A stretch of 64,000 bases of DNA from Parafilimonas terrae (lineage in GTDB: Bacteria > Bacteroidota > Bacteroidia > Chitinophagales > Chitinophagaceae): contig NZ_FOXQ01000009.1 in the NCBI RefSeq assembly GCF_900115755.1, positions 124,001 to 188,000 on the forward strand, given 5' to 3'. Position numbers and translations under genes: made by a program. Positions 34,634-43,910 of the stretch are shown piece by piece (positions within the stretch are counted from its first letter, which is position 1; each line of letters begins with the position of its first letter). The notes below the pieces were generated by a model. That model did not search any database and was not told where the DNA came from. It saw only the letters and a program-made list of their open reading frames with translations.

Positions 34634-35752
34634 CTAATCATTATTGCCAGGCTTTGAAAGCTCACCGCGCATTTGCTCCAGTATCTTATTATTTGCTTCA
34701 ATAAGATGCGCTGTATTGCCGGCTTTGTACCATTCCAAAAACCTGTCCTGGTGATAAAAAGGCTCCGGCGTAAGCAATTCGTTTTCGAGATAACTTATAA
34801 GACTTGAATAATAAGAATCTGTTTCACCGGCAATCATAACCCTTGCACGCAAAGCATTAAAATCATTCAGTTGCTGATTGATTGTCTTAATATAAGCAGG
34901 ATGCTGAAATGCAGGCGTATCAATGGTTTCCATCACTTCTTTTATAAACATGCCGGCGCCGCCATCTTTATTAGGTTGTTCCAGCCCCATTAAACCGGCA
35001 ATGGTTGGCGTAAGATCTGTGTGTTCAAAATATGATAACCGCCTGCCTTTAGCGATGGACGGGCCAGCAAATAGCATCGGCGTTATCACACTGTCTTTAT
35101 CAACCATAGGATGCCAGCCCTTTTCACTTTGCCCATGATCGGAAGTAACAATAAGTAACGTGGATTCCCACTTGCCGGTTCGTTTTAAATCATCGGTCAA
35201 TACACCTAATAACATGTCTGCGTTTTCAACAGCTTCAACATAAGGCGAACCTTCGCCCCAAATATTCCTGTAATAAGATTTATCCGGTGTTGTATAAGAT
35301 AAGAAGCGGCCTTCATTACCCGGTGTTTGTAAATGTATCCTGAAATAACGTACGTCATATTCATGCAGCAATTCAATACTTTGCTTTACCACCTGTTCAT
35401 CTGTTATACCGGGATTATGAATATTAATGGTAAAGCCGTTGCTTACAGATGTATAGGCTTTTGTATTTACTATAAATGCAGTTGTTTGATTTGAAGGAAA
35501 TATATCCTGCAACATTTTATTTCCCCGTTTAATAAACAATGTTCCTTCCTGCAAAACAGGGTTGGGAAATGATGAACTGTGTATGCGGCCATATTCACCA
35601 ACCGTGGGATGATGCGGCATGATCATGTGCGACTGTTCAATATAAGTACCTTCTTTTATCAGGCTGTTGAAAACGGGCATATTCAGCCTCGCAGGCGCTT
35701 TCCAGTGAAGCCCGTCAATAAAAAATACGATTACATTTTCCGGTTTATTCAT
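34634..35752 (-). CDS. alkaline-phosphatase superfamily phosphodiesterase/pyrophosphatase-like enzyme
   Basis: 372 residues, with no signal peptide, so probably cytoplasmic. The superfamily metal site is visible: VIVFFIDGLHW (first Asp), a likely nucleophile Thr in MPHHPTVGEY, then LLIVTSDHGQSEKGWHPMV (Asp-His) and YFEHTDLTPTIAGLMG (His/Asp). It is closest in layout to type I phosphodiesterase/nucleotide pyrophosphatases and to phosphonate or sulfate ester hydrolases. The substrate is unknown. It lies within the sugar-acid gene group, separated by 134 bases from the MFS gene and by 216 bases (with a palindromic repeat) from the dehydratase. Confidence 0.85.
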   Translation of the reverse strand: MNKPENVIVFFIDGLHWKAPARLNMPVFNSLIKEGTYIEQSHMIMPHHPTVGEYGRIHSSSFPNPVLQEGTLFIKRGNKMLQDIFPSNQTTAFIVNTKAYTSVSNGFTINIHNPGITDEQVVKQSIELLHEYDVRYFRIHLQTPGNEGRFLSYTTPDKSYYRNIWGEGSPYVEAVENADMLLGVLTDDLKRTGKWESTLLIVTSDHGQSEKGWHPMVDKDSVITPMLFAGPSIAKGRRLSYFEHTDLTPTIAGLMGLEQPNKDGGAGMFIKEVMETIDTPAFQHPAYIKTINQQLNDFNALRARVMIAGETDSYYSSLISYLENELLTPEPFYHQDRFLEWYKAGNTAHLIEANNKILEQMRGELSKPGNND

Positions 35753-35874
35753 GATTCGATTAGTACTTTATTTTGAAGCTGTGAGGTATCAGCTCTCAGC
35801 TATGAGGTATCGGCTTTCAGCTTGTTTCAACAAATTCAGTAATCACAACTGCCACCTCTCCTCTTATTCAAAAA

Positions 35875-35945
35875 ACAATCAACAATGTTCAATATAAAAG
35901 CGCTCACATTGATTATTGATTATTGAACATTGATTATTGAATATT
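35875..35945. repeat. dispersed ATTGATTATTGA-type repeat
   Basis: CAATCAACAATGTTCAATAT, then repeated ATTGATTATTGA units in tandem (about 35909-35942). It belongs to the same family as 11134-11245 and 15079-15216. Just before it, AGCT(G/A)TGAGGTATC is repeated imperfectly (about 35777-35822). Confidence 0.6.
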
Positions 35946-35968
35946 TCACCACTCACACCACTAACTCC

Positions 35969-37645
35969 TCAATCTCTTCTTCCAAACACGGCGCCTCTTT
36001 CAATAGGCATTACATTATCTGCATAAAACTTCAACCAGTTGTTTTCAAGCTTTCTTGCTTTTGGTTTCCAGTTATTCATGCGGTTTGAAAACTCCTCTTC
36101 GCTGATTAAAAGATCAATTTTTCTTTTATCAAGATCAATTAAAACAGTATCGCCATTTTCAATAATTGCCAGCGGCCCGCCACACGCAGCTTCCGGCATC
36201 ACCTGCCCTATTGTAATGCCTTTATTCAATCCCGACAATTCACCATCTGTAACAACCGCCACTGTATCTGCCAGGCCTGCACCGCTTAAAGCAGCCATAA
36301 AACTGCAGGCGAATACGGTACCCGGCCCGCCAACCGGCCCCATCATGCGCAACACCACAATATCACCTTTAATAATGTTGCCTTTGGCAAGCTCCTGCAT
36401 CGCCAGGTCTTCATCTTCATACACTTTTGCAGGGCCACTAAAAATACGGTTAGCCACATCAATGCCTGAAAGTTTAACAATTGCACCGGATGGCGCTATG
36501 CTGCCCCTTATAATGGCAAGGCCCGGTTCTTTTCTAAAGGGATTTTGCATGGTATGAATGATGGCTTCATCAATTTCAGCAGGCCGCTCCAGCACAGCAG
36601 CCAGCGTTTTATTTTCAACCGTTAATACAGCCGTATTGAGTAATGTTTTAAGTTGATGCAATACAGCATTCGTGCCGCCGGCTTTATCAAAATCTTCAAT
36701 ACGGTCAGGGCCGTTTGGCCGTATTTGTGTGATCTGTGAAAGCTTTAAGGATTCATCTTCAAACATTTTTATCATGTCAATATCTAAACCTGCTTCTACC
36801 GATATGGCAGTAAGATGCCGAACTGTATTTACAGAACAACCAATGGAGACAGCAACACGCACAGCATTTTCAAAAGCCTCTTTGGTTAATATATCTCTCG
36901 GGCAAACATTCTGTTCAACAAGTTCCAGTATTTTAAAACCTGCGCTTCTTACAATCTCTTTTAAGCGTTCACTGCCAGCCCTTACCGGCGTTGTTTGGGG
37001 CAAGGCCATGCCCAGTGCTTCCGCCATACAATGCATTGAATTGGCTGTGGCAAGGCCTGCACATACGCCGGGCCCTTTGATAGCGCAACGCGTCCAGTCT
37101 TTCATTTCATCCAGCGTCATCTTTCCTGTAAGCAAAGTGCCAACGCCTTTATACACTTCTTCAATATCTACATTTCTTCCATTACAGGCGCCGCCAAGCT
37201 GGTAACCGCAAGGCACAACAATGGAAGGAATATTTAACCTTGCAGCCGCCATAAGATGCGCCGGTGTTGTTTTATCGCAGGATGATAATAAGATCATCCC
37301 ATCCAGCACAGCGCCTTCAATCATTACTTCAATATCATTCACCATCAGGTCGCGTGTTGGCATAAGATAACGCGCCTTCTTACCCGCAGATGTTACAAAA
37401 TCTGATGGTGCAATTGTATTTACTTCAAACGCCAGGCCGCCTGCTTCACGCACCGCTTCCTGCGCCAGTTTTGAAAATGCATCGAGATGCTGGTAACAAA
37501 CCGACAGGCCGGATGAGGAATTGATGATGGCTATTTTTGGTTTATGAAAATCTGCTTCATTTATGCCCATAGCAATCCACTGAGCCCTTCTTACAGCCCA
37601 TCTTGTACTGCCTTCTTCAAAATTGCTCCTGAGATTATTTTTCAT
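35969..37645 (-). CDS. IlvD/Edd-family dehydratase, probably acting on a sugar acid
   Basis: 558 residues. Iron-sulfur and metal ligands typical of the family are present: SSCDKTTPAHLMAAARLN (Cys), PCGYQLGGACNGRNVDI, GPGVCAGLATANSMHCMAEA (Cys) and GSIAPSGAIVKLSGI. TDGELSGLNKGITIGQVMPE near the C-terminus holds conserved active-site residues. The family contains ilvD, edd and aldonate dehydratases such as those for arabinonate and xylonate. Because no other branched-chain amino-acid gene is near and the neighbours are sugar-acid genes, an aldonate or aldarate dehydratase is the better guess. Confidence 0.85.
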   Translation of the reverse strand: MKNNLRSNFEEGSTRWAVRRAQWIAMGINEADFHKPKIAIINSSSGLSVCYQHLDAFSKLAQEAVREAGGLAFEVNTIAPSDFVTSAGKKARYLMPTRDLMVNDIEVMIEGAVLDGMILLSSCDKTTPAHLMAAARLNIPSIVVPCGYQLGGACNGRNVDIEEVYKGVGTLLTGKMTLDEMKDWTRCAIKGPGVCAGLATANSMHCMAEALGMALPQTTPVRAGSERLKEIVRSAGFKILELVEQNVCPRDILTKEAFENAVRVAVSIGCSVNTVRHLTAISVEAGLDIDMIKMFEDESLKLSQITQIRPNGPDRIEDFDKAGGTNAVLHQLKTLLNTAVLTVENKTLAAVLERPAEIDEAIIHTMQNPFRKEPGLAIIRGSIAPSGAIVKLSGIDVANRIFSGPAKVYEDEDLAMQELAKGNIIKGDIVVLRMMGPVGGPGTVFACSFMAALSGAGLADTVAVVTDGELSGLNKGITIGQVMPEAACGGPLAIIENGDTVLIDLDKRKIDLLISEEEFSNRMNNWKPKARKLENNWLKFYADNVMPIERGAVFGRRD

Positions 37646-37717
37646 TCGTGCAAGTTTGTTTTTTCAATGGTCTCATGGAACGCCCTTAAGTACATTCCCC
37701 TGTGTGTGAAAAACATT

Positions 37718-39052
37718 TTACATGGGCGTTTCATTAGCATTCTTTAAATTATTTTCTTTCATCCATTCCTTTACCATTACACCGTTAAGCGTTGTTGCTG
37801 TAATGTTTTCTTTTAACATCAGCCCGCCCGCAGCACCAGCGGCATAGCCCATTCCAAAACACTGCGCGGTAACACGCGCCGATGCCAGTGCTTCATGTTC
37901 TGCAGACATACAACGGCCTGCCACCAATACGTTCACAGCATTTTTGGGAATTAATGTTTCAAACGGTATATCATAAAAATCATCTTCGGGATAATGTATT
38001 TTCAACCCACCGGCAGCATGCAACTCTATCGGCCACGCAGAATGTGTTATAGCATTTTTATTTTTTATGGCATGTATTACATCATTGTTCATAAGCCTTG
38101 CCACGCCTGCAATTGAACGTGTTTGCCTGATGCCTACCTGTGCGCCTGTATCAGACATATAAGCATCCCTAAAAGCATCAATATTTTCAATAAGAAAACT
38201 TGCGTATTCACGCGCCTGCCTGCGGCCTTCTGTTTCAGCAAAAGTGAGATCCGTTGAATGGATACCCGTGGGAACAGACCCATCAGGATAAGTTATTCTC
38301 GTCATATTGCACAACACTTCACCGGAATTGGGGAGCGGGAATACATATACATGATGCCTGGGCAAATGATACCTGCCGGTTAAATGCGCTGTTTCAATTT
38401 TGGCATTCAAATCATGAGGATCAAGCTGAAGAAAAGCCTTCATATCAACGTTAGCCATTTTAAATATCATGGTTGGCGTTTGCACCTGGCCGTTGTTGCC
38501 GAAAGTTGTTTCAAGATTAATGCTATGAACCACTTCTGCGTCCCCGGATGCATCAATAACAATTTTGGGTTTAACGGCATACTGACCTTCAGGGCTTTTT
38601 AACAGCAGGTAACTGATACAGCCATCATCATCCGTATAAGCATTCAAAAAATTAGTATGATAAAGTATGCTGCAATTGTGTGCGGCCAGCAATTCATCCG
38701 CAGTTTCTTTCCACTTTAAACTATCATGCGGCACCAGCAGGGTCTTGCCAAATTTTACAGGCTTAACAACCGCATGTTTGTTTTGCAGTGCGGAATAAAA
38801 TTCATCAGCAAAGCCAAAAACAATTTGTTCCGGATTGTTACCACTGCTGAACAAGCCACAAATAGTACCACTGAGGCCGGCAACAGTGGCGCCGCCGCAA
38901 AAACCATATTTTTCAATCAGCAGAACAGACAACTTTAACCGTGCCGCAGCAATAGCAGCAGCAACACCTGCCGGGCCTGCACCAATTATACAAACATCAG
39001 GTTCATACTTTACAGGTACATGATAACTATCAATGGTGAACATTTTTTTCAT
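37718..39052 (-). CDS. FAD-dependent oxidoreductase (FAD_oxidored family)
   Basis: 444 residues. The FAD motif is DVCIIGAGPAGVAAAIAAAR (from about residue 19) followed by EKYGFCGGATVAGLSGTI, a cysteine-containing stretch typical of this glycan-locus family. The C-terminal VNVLVAGRCMSAEHEALASA and VTAQCFGMGYAAGAAG complete the FAD site. It lacks a signal peptide. The start overlaps the end of the upstream hydroxyacid dehydrogenase by 23 bases (14 if the second Met is used), indicating coupling. The substrate is unknown; the context suggests oxidation of a sugar or sugar acid. Confidence 0.87.
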   Translation of the reverse strand: MKKMFTIDSYHVPVKYEPDVCIIGAGPAGVAAAIAAARLKLSVLLIEKYGFCGGATVAGLSGTICGLFSSGNNPEQIVFGFADEFYSALQNKHAVVKPVKFGKTLLVPHDSLKWKETADELLAAHNCSILYHTNFLNAYTDDDGCISYLLLKSPEGQYAVKPKIVIDASGDAEVVHSINLETTFGNNGQVQTPTMIFKMANVDMKAFLQLDPHDLNAKIETAHLTGRYHLPRHHVYVFPLPNSGEVLCNMTRITYPDGSVPTGIHSTDLTFAETEGRRQAREYASFLIENIDAFRDAYMSDTGAQVGIRQTRSIAGVARLMNNDVIHAIKNKNAITHSAWPIELHAAGGLKIHYPEDDFYDIPFETLIPKNAVNVLVAGRCMSAEHEALASARVTAQCFGMGYAAGAAGGLMLKENITATTLNGVMVKEWMKENNLKNANETPM

Positions 39053-40028
39053 TCAGCATATTTTCTGTTGCAGGAAAGTATTGAAGGTTACAGATATTGG
39101 AAGGCTGCCTGCCGTTTAAAGCATCAATAACCGCCTGTGCCGCAGCAATGGCAATCCGTTCATTAGATTCTTTAGTAGAGCCTGCAACATGTGGCGATAA
39201 AACAACATTAGAAAATTTAAGCAGAGGATTACCCGCGTTCATCGGCTCCTCTTTAAACACATCCAATGCAGCGCCGGCAATTTTATTTTCAGATAAAGCA
39301 TTTACCAGTGCCTGCTCATCAACCAAATCACCTCTGGAAGTATTGATGAGATAAGCTTTCGGCTTCATGATATTCAAGTATTGATCGCTGATAAATTTAT
39401 GGGTGAGCGGGGTTGCCGGGCAATGAACGCTTACAAAATCAGAATCCTTAAATATGGTCTCAAGATCATCTGAAAAATTCACATCCAAACCTTCATGTGC
39501 AATAAACGGATCGTAGGCAGTAACAATCATGCCCAGGCATTTACAAAATTTTGCAGTAGCCCGGCCGGTTTTACCATAACCTATTATACCTATCTTCTTT
39601 TCTTTTATATCAATCTGGTTAAGCGAAAAACGTTCATGCCATCTTTGTTTGCGCACCGCCTTATCCATAAATATAACCTGCTTTGAAAGCGCCAGTATCA
39701 TTGCCACCGCATGTTCTGCAACCGTTGTATCATTAGTGCCTGGTGTATTGCACACATATATGCCATGCTCACCTGCAAACTTCATATCAACATTATCCAT
39801 CCCCACACCTGTTCTTGCAATAATTTTTAAGTTAGCTCCCTTTTCAATTACATCTTTATCAAAGATTGTTGTAGCCCTGAGAATAGCAGCGTCCGCATCT
39901 GCAATCAAAGCCATCGCCGTTTCTTTTGTTGTATCAGGCGCCAGCACCATGTTTACTTTCCCTTCCAATATTTCTGTGCCTTTGGAGTTTATAGGTTCTG
40001 AAATAAAAACTTTCGGGAGTTTGCTCAT
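39030..40028 (-). CDS. D-isomer-specific 2-hydroxyacid dehydrogenase
   Basis: 332 residues. The NAD motif is GIIGYGKTGRATAKFCK (about 150-166). Catalytic residues are the Arg in LINTSRGDLVDEQAL, the Glu in DVFKEEPM and the His in LSPHVAGSTKES (about 285). N-terminal ARTGVGMDNVDMKFA and VAEHAVAMILALSK are family features shared with phosphoglycerate dehydrogenase-type enzymes. It lies 15 bases after the GarR-like gene and overlaps the FAD gene. It probably reduces a 2-keto acid product of the aldolase or oxidises a 2-hydroxy acid. Confidence 0.92.
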   Translation of the reverse strand: MSKLPKVFISEPINSKGTEILEGKVNMVLAPDTTKETAMALIADADAAILRATTIFDKDVIEKGANLKIIARTGVGMDNVDMKFAGEHGIYVCNTPGTNDTTVAEHAVAMILALSKQVIFMDKAVRKQRWHERFSLNQIDIKEKKIGIIGYGKTGRATAKFCKCLGMIVTAYDPFIAHEGLDVNFSDDLETIFKDSDFVSVHCPATPLTHKFISDQYLNIMKPKAYLINTSRGDLVDEQALVNALSENKIAGAALDVFKEEPMNAGNPLLKFSNVVLSPHVAGSTKESNERIAIAAAQAVIDALNGRQPSNICNLQYFPATENMLNEKNVHH

Positions 40029-40043
40029 ATATGTTTTAAACTT

Positions 40044-40913
40044 TTAATTGTTTTCAAAAAGATGTATCAATGCACTGAAATCAAGCTCACCTTTTCCTTC
40101 AGATACAAGCTGCTGCATTTCGTTGTGCAGCAGTTGTGTACCGGGCAGATTAACCGATCTTTCAGCAGCAGCCTGTTTGGCAATACGCAGGTCTTTGGTA
40201 TATAATTTTAATTTGAAGCCCGGAGAAAAATCCCGTTTAATCATTCTCTCACCAGAAACAGCAAGCGTTCTGCTGTCTGCAAAACCTCCCGACAGAACTT
40301 CTTTTAACCTGGCAAGGTCAATGCCTGCGCTGGCTGCAAGTGAGAATGCTTCAATCACACCTTGCGTAGCCAATGCCGTAGCAATCTGGTTGCATGATTT
40401 TGCAATCTGTCCTGCGCCGGTGGCGCCGATATGATTAATCCTTTTACCCAATATTTGAAACAGCGGCAACGCACGGTTAAAAGCATTTTTACTGCCGCCA
40501 GCCATAATGGAAAGGCTGCCGGCTTTTGCACCAACATCGCCGCCGGAAACCGGCGCATCCAGTGTATCAACACCAATGGCTGCAAACCTTTCATGTATTT
40601 CTATTTCGGTGGCTGCATCAATGGTTGACATATCTATAAAAAGTTTGCCTTTACTTAAACCTTCTATCAAGCCATCGTTGCCAAAAGCCACTTCTTTTAC
40701 CTGCGGTGAATCAGGCAGCATGGTTATAATAATATCCGACAGTTCTGCAATTTTTTTGGGTGATGATGCACTAATGGCGCCCTCTTTTTCAAGCTCACGT
40801 ACAGATGCTGCGCCCGAACTAAAAACATACAGTGTATAACCTGCATGTACCAGGTTCCTGGCCATCGGTTTGCCCATAATACCCAACCCGATAAATCCTA
40901 TCTTTTCTTTCAC
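40044..40913 (-). CDS. beta-hydroxyacid dehydrogenase, tartronate-semialdehyde-reductase-like (GarR type)
   Basis: 289 residues. The NAD(P) motif is GFIGLGIMGKPMARNLVHAG (residues 5-24). The substrate-binding motif DAPVSGGDVGAKAGSLSIMAG is intact, and the catalytic Lys is in GQIAKSCNQI (about 170). This family includes 3-hydroxyisobutyrate dehydrogenase and 2-hydroxy-3-oxopropionate (tartronate semialdehyde) reductase. It follows the HpcH/HpaI aldolase by 30 bases, the same pairing as garL-garR in enterobacterial glucarate use, which supports the second assignment. Confidence 0.9.
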   Translation of the reverse strand: MKEKIGFIGLGIMGKPMARNLVHAGYTLYVFSSGAASVRELEKEGAISASSPKKIAELSDIIITMLPDSPQVKEVAFGNDGLIEGLSKGKLFIDMSTIDAATEIEIHERFAAIGVDTLDAPVSGGDVGAKAGSLSIMAGGSKNAFNRALPLFQILGKRINHIGATGAGQIAKSCNQIATALATQGVIEAFSLAASAGIDLARLKEVLSGGFADSRTLAVSGERMIKRDFSPGFKLKLYTKDLRIAKQAAAERSVNLPGTQLLHNEMQQLVSEGKGELDFSALIHLFENN

Positions 40914-40943
40914 GGTTTATTGTTTATAAAGAAGATTTTCGTC

Positions 40944-41714
40944 CTAAACAGAAGCCTTAGACTTTTTTAACGCTTCAATTGTTTGTTTGGCGCCTGTATT
41001 AAGAAAGCTTGCATCTGTACCGCACGCAAAGAATTGAATACCCAGGTCATGATATTTTTTCAGATCAGCAGGATTGGCAAGCAATATTCCAACATGTTTA
41101 CCTGCGCGTTTTGCGGCAGCTATAATTTTATCAACGGTTTCAATGAAAAGCGGGTGTGTTGTTTGTCCAAAAATACCAAGCGCCATAGAAAGATCAGATG
41201 GCCCGATGAATAATACATCAACACCTTCTATCGCTGCAATTGCATCAAGATGATTTAAAGCTTCTTTGGTTTCTATTTGTATAACACCCAATAATTCTTC
41301 AGATGCCGCTTTACGGTAAGCATCAAAATCATCTCCATATTTGGCGGCGCGTATCATTTTGGCAACGCCTCTTGTTCCTTCCGGCGGATATTGCATCGCA
41401 CGGGCAACAAGCAATGCTTCTTCAGCATTTTCAATGCGCGGGCACATAACACCGTCGGCGCCTGCATCAAGCACGCGGTTAATACGCTGGCGCTGGTAGC
41501 CTTCCACTCTTATAATGGCTGAAACACTGGTGTTTTTTAAGCCAAGCAATTGATTGATCACATCTGCTTCAGAACCTAATCCATGTTCAATATCCACAAT
41601 CACCCAGTCAAAACCGGCGTTGGCAATAATTTCAGCGGAAAGTGCATTGCCAAGGCTAAGAAATGTGCCCAGCAATACTTCGCCATTATTCAATCTTTGT
41701 TTTATTCCTTTCAT
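40944..41714 (-). CDS. HpcH/HpaI class II aldolase (ketodeoxyglucarate-aldolase-like)
   Basis: 256 residues, the standard length. The general-base His is in VIVDIEHGLG (about 46), the substrate Arg in IIRVEGYQRQ (about 70), the metal ligands in IQIETKEALNHLD (Glu) and FIGPSDLSMALG (Asp), with RGVAKMIRAAKYG in between. Members cleave 2-keto-4-hydroxy acids to pyruvate and an aldehyde; the best fit is 5-keto-4-deoxy-glucarate or rhamnonate-type aldolase. It is the first gene of the minus-strand group, which reads aldolase, reductase, hydroxyacid dehydrogenase, FAD enzyme, dehydratase. Confidence 0.92.
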   Translation of the reverse strand: MKGIKQRLNNGEVLLGTFLSLGNALSAEIIANAGFDWVIVDIEHGLGSEADVINQLLGLKNTSVSAIIRVEGYQRQRINRVLDAGADGVMCPRIENAEEALLVARAMQYPPEGTRGVAKMIRAAKYGDDFDAYRKAASEELLGVIQIETKEALNHLDAIAAIEGVDVLFIGPSDLSMALGIFGQTTHPLFIETVDKIIAAAKRAGKHVGILLANPADLKKYHDLGIQFFACGTDASFLNTGAKQTIEALKKSKASV

Positions 41715-42160
41715 TTAAATGGTTTGAATTTGCAAACAGTTCTATTATATTTTAGAAATATTATTTTTTTGTATGCCATTTAGCTAAGCACTTCTTTAAT
41801 TTAAATGCAGTACGATTCAAGCGTCAAGAAACTGTATATTCAATATTTAATTAAGCAGGGTTTATAAATACCGAATAAGTTTTCAACCGATAAGCAAATA
41901 AACTCAGGTCTGGCAAAAACAGCCGCTTCATTATTTGCAAAAATGAATACAATATTTGCCTTTGCTGCAGTAAAAAGGTGCGCTTTTCCGCTACGGATTT
42001 GCAGCTTTTATGAATGATGCTTTGTCTTTAATATTTAAGAAATAAAAAACGGTTTTTTCAATTTGCCTGAACACTTTTTCGAAGGATAAATTCCTTATAA
42101 AAAAGTGTTTTTGATTATACGGAATTATTACATTAGCATCTATAACATTGTTTGTTCAGC
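41715..42160. other. divergent promoter region, no gene recognised
   Basis: A 446-base AT-rich gap between the aldolase start and the AraC regulator start. It must hold both promoters. I see no RNA gene or strong palindrome. Confidence 0.5.
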
Positions 42161-43036
42161 ATGAAGCCAATACTAATTAAAAACACATCGTCGCCCAATC
42201 TTTCGTTCACTATCGAAGAGCGTATAAAACCGCATTTCAGTGTGCCTTATCATTTTCATAATGAGTATGAGTTAACGGCAATTCTTAAAGGACGCGGTTC
42301 AAGATTTGTTGGCAACCATATCAGCAGTTTCGATAATTCAGACATGGTTTTAATTGGCAAAAACCTGCCGCATCACTGGCATAACGACAAAGGGGCTTCG
42401 CATTCAAATGAAGAAGTAAAAGCCATTATATTAAAATTTGATGCAGATTTTAATGGCGTGCGATTGTTTGATCTTCCCGAAAATTACCAGATTCAAAAAG
42501 TGCTGGAAAAAGCTTCCAGCGGTTTAAGGATCGTAGGAGAAACTTTTAATAAGCTCGTATCGCTGATGCAATCATTACTTACAGCAAAGGGGCCGGACAG
42601 GATTTCGCTCCTCTTAAAAATTTTATACGAGATTGCCGTATCTGATAATCTTGAAGTTTTATCAAATCAAAATCATATTCCTGCCAATAAAAGCAATGAT
42701 TATGATAACGACCGCATGAACAGGGTGTATGAGTATATCATGAACAATTACCTTGAAGAGATAAGTCTTTCAAAAGTAGCAGAAATAGCATGCATGAATG
42801 AGGCTGCTTTTTGCAAGTATTTTAAAAAGAGATACAATAAAACGCTCATGCAGGTTGTAAATGAAATAAGGATAAATTATGCCTGCAAAGAATTGTTGAA
42901 AGACGATGCAAACATTACGGAAGTGTGTTACCAGAGCGGTTTTAATACATTTTCCAATTTTGCAAAAACATTTAAAAAAATAACCGGCACCAATCCGAGA
43001 GAGTATAAGATGAAGATTAAAAAGCTGGAAAAATAA
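42161..43036 (+). CDS. AraC family transcriptional regulator with N-terminal cupin
   Basis: 291 residues from the ATG at 42161, preferred over an in-frame TTG nine bases earlier. The N-terminal cupin (PHFSVPYHFHNEYELTAILK) senses an effector. The C-terminal double helix-turn-helix runs from MNRVYEYIMNNYLEEISLSK through EAAFCKYFKKRYNKTLMQVV to ITEVCYQSGFNTFSNFAKTF and KKITGTNPREYK. It is divergent from the sugar-acid group and lies between that group and the polysaccharide locus, so it probably regulates one or both. No other local regulator is intact. Confidence 0.93.
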   Translation: MKPILIKNTSSPNLSFTIEERIKPHFSVPYHFHNEYELTAILKGRGSRFVGNHISSFDNSDMVLIGKNLPHHWHNDKGASHSNEEVKAIILKFDADFNGVRLFDLPENYQIQKVLEKASSGLRIVGETFNKLVSLMQSLLTAKGPDRISLLLKILYEIAVSDNLEVLSNQNHIPANKSNDYDNDRMNRVYEYIMNNYLEEISLSKVAEIACMNEAAFCKYFKKRYNKTLMQVVNEIRINYACKELLKDDANITEVCYQSGFNTFSNFAKTFKKITGTNPREYKMKIKKLEK

Positions 43037-43069
43037 GCAGGCGGGTTACATTATAGCATATATGATAAT

Positions 43070-43381
43070 GCCACTCCTACGGAGCTTTGGCAGCAGAATA
43101 AAATAATAATCATCATCTACCAGAATATCGCCTCTGCGAGGCTTTTATAAACCGTTTTTAATTGCCAAGAGACAATTCAAAATAAAATCATCACAGCCCT
43201 GTAAAGGCGGCATTTAATTTAATCATCATAATAATATCGCCTCTATGAGGCTTTTATGAAACGTTTTTTAATTACCAAGAAACAATTTAAAATAAAATCA
43301 TCACAGCCCTGTAGGGGCAACATTTTGGTAGCTAATGAATATTAGCAATTTGATGAAGCCCTGTAAGGGCGGCATTTTGGT
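43070..43381. repeat. REP-like palindrome array, left of the RAYT gene
   Basis: Three short palindrome types occur. Type A, AGCCCTGTAAGGGCGGCATT, is at about 43195, 43304 and 43356. Type B, ATCGCCTCTGCGAGGCTTTT, is at about 43126 and 43235. Type C, ACTCCTACGGAGCTT, is at about 43072. B and A are joined by about 45 conserved bases to form a unit of roughly 95 bases, present twice here. The whole 388-base gap is this array. Confidence 0.85.
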
Positions 43382-43424
43382 TACCGGAAATACAGTAATT
43401 TGGTAGAATATTAATCTGTATTGT

Positions 43425-43886
43425 ATGGGAAATACCTATTCACAAATTTCAATTCACACAGTGTTCGCTGTAAAAAAAAGAGAGAATCTAATCCATCCTG
43501 ATTGGCGCGATGAACTGCACCGTTATATTTCCGGTATCATTACAGGCAATGGCGCCACATCATTAGCTGTTGGAGGATGGAAGGATCACGTACATATATT
43601 TTTTGGCATGCCGGTTACTACCAGCATTGCTGACTTGATGAGGATTGTAAAAACAAACAGCAGCAAATGGATTAATGAACAAAAATTTATAAAAGGAAAA
43701 TTTGAATGGCAATCAGGTTATGGCGCATTTTCATATTCCAGGAGTCAGAGAAATAATGTTATAAATTATATCCTCAACCAGGAGGAACATCACAGGGTTA
43801 AAACATTCAAAGAAGAATATTTGAAAATGTTATCCGATTTTAATGTGGTGCATGATGAAAAATATTTGTTTGAATTTTATGATTAA
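43425..43886 (+). CDS. IS200-like Y1 transposase, REP-associated (RAYT)
   Basis: 153 residues of the HUH single-stranded-DNA nuclease fold. It begins YSQISIHTVFAVKKRENLIH as IS200 TnpA proteins do. The metal-binding HUH motif is KDHVHIFFGM (about residue 62), and the catalytic Tyr is in the helix SYSRSQRNNVINYILNQEEH (about 118-130). It is flanked on both sides by palindromes of the same family, the hallmark of REP-associated tyrosine transposases, and has no accessory tnpB. It was probably domesticated or propagates the palindromes. It sits between an AraC gene and a polysaccharide locus. Confidence 0.9.
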   Translation: MGNTYSQISIHTVFAVKKRENLIHPDWRDELHRYISGIITGNGATSLAVGGWKDHVHIFFGMPVTTSIADLMRIVKTNSSKWINEQKFIKGKFEWQSGYGAFSYSRSQRNNVINYILNQEEHHRVKTFKEEYLKMLSDFNVVHDEKYLFEFYD

Positions 43887-43910
43887 AGAGAAATATTGGC
43901 AATTTGGTGA

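Noticed and set aside
35969-37645. ilvD of branched-chain amino-acid synthesis
   Set aside because: No ilvB, ilvC, ilvE or leu genes are nearby and all neighbours are sugar-acid genes, so a sugar-acid dehydratase is more likely, though the family alone cannot decide.
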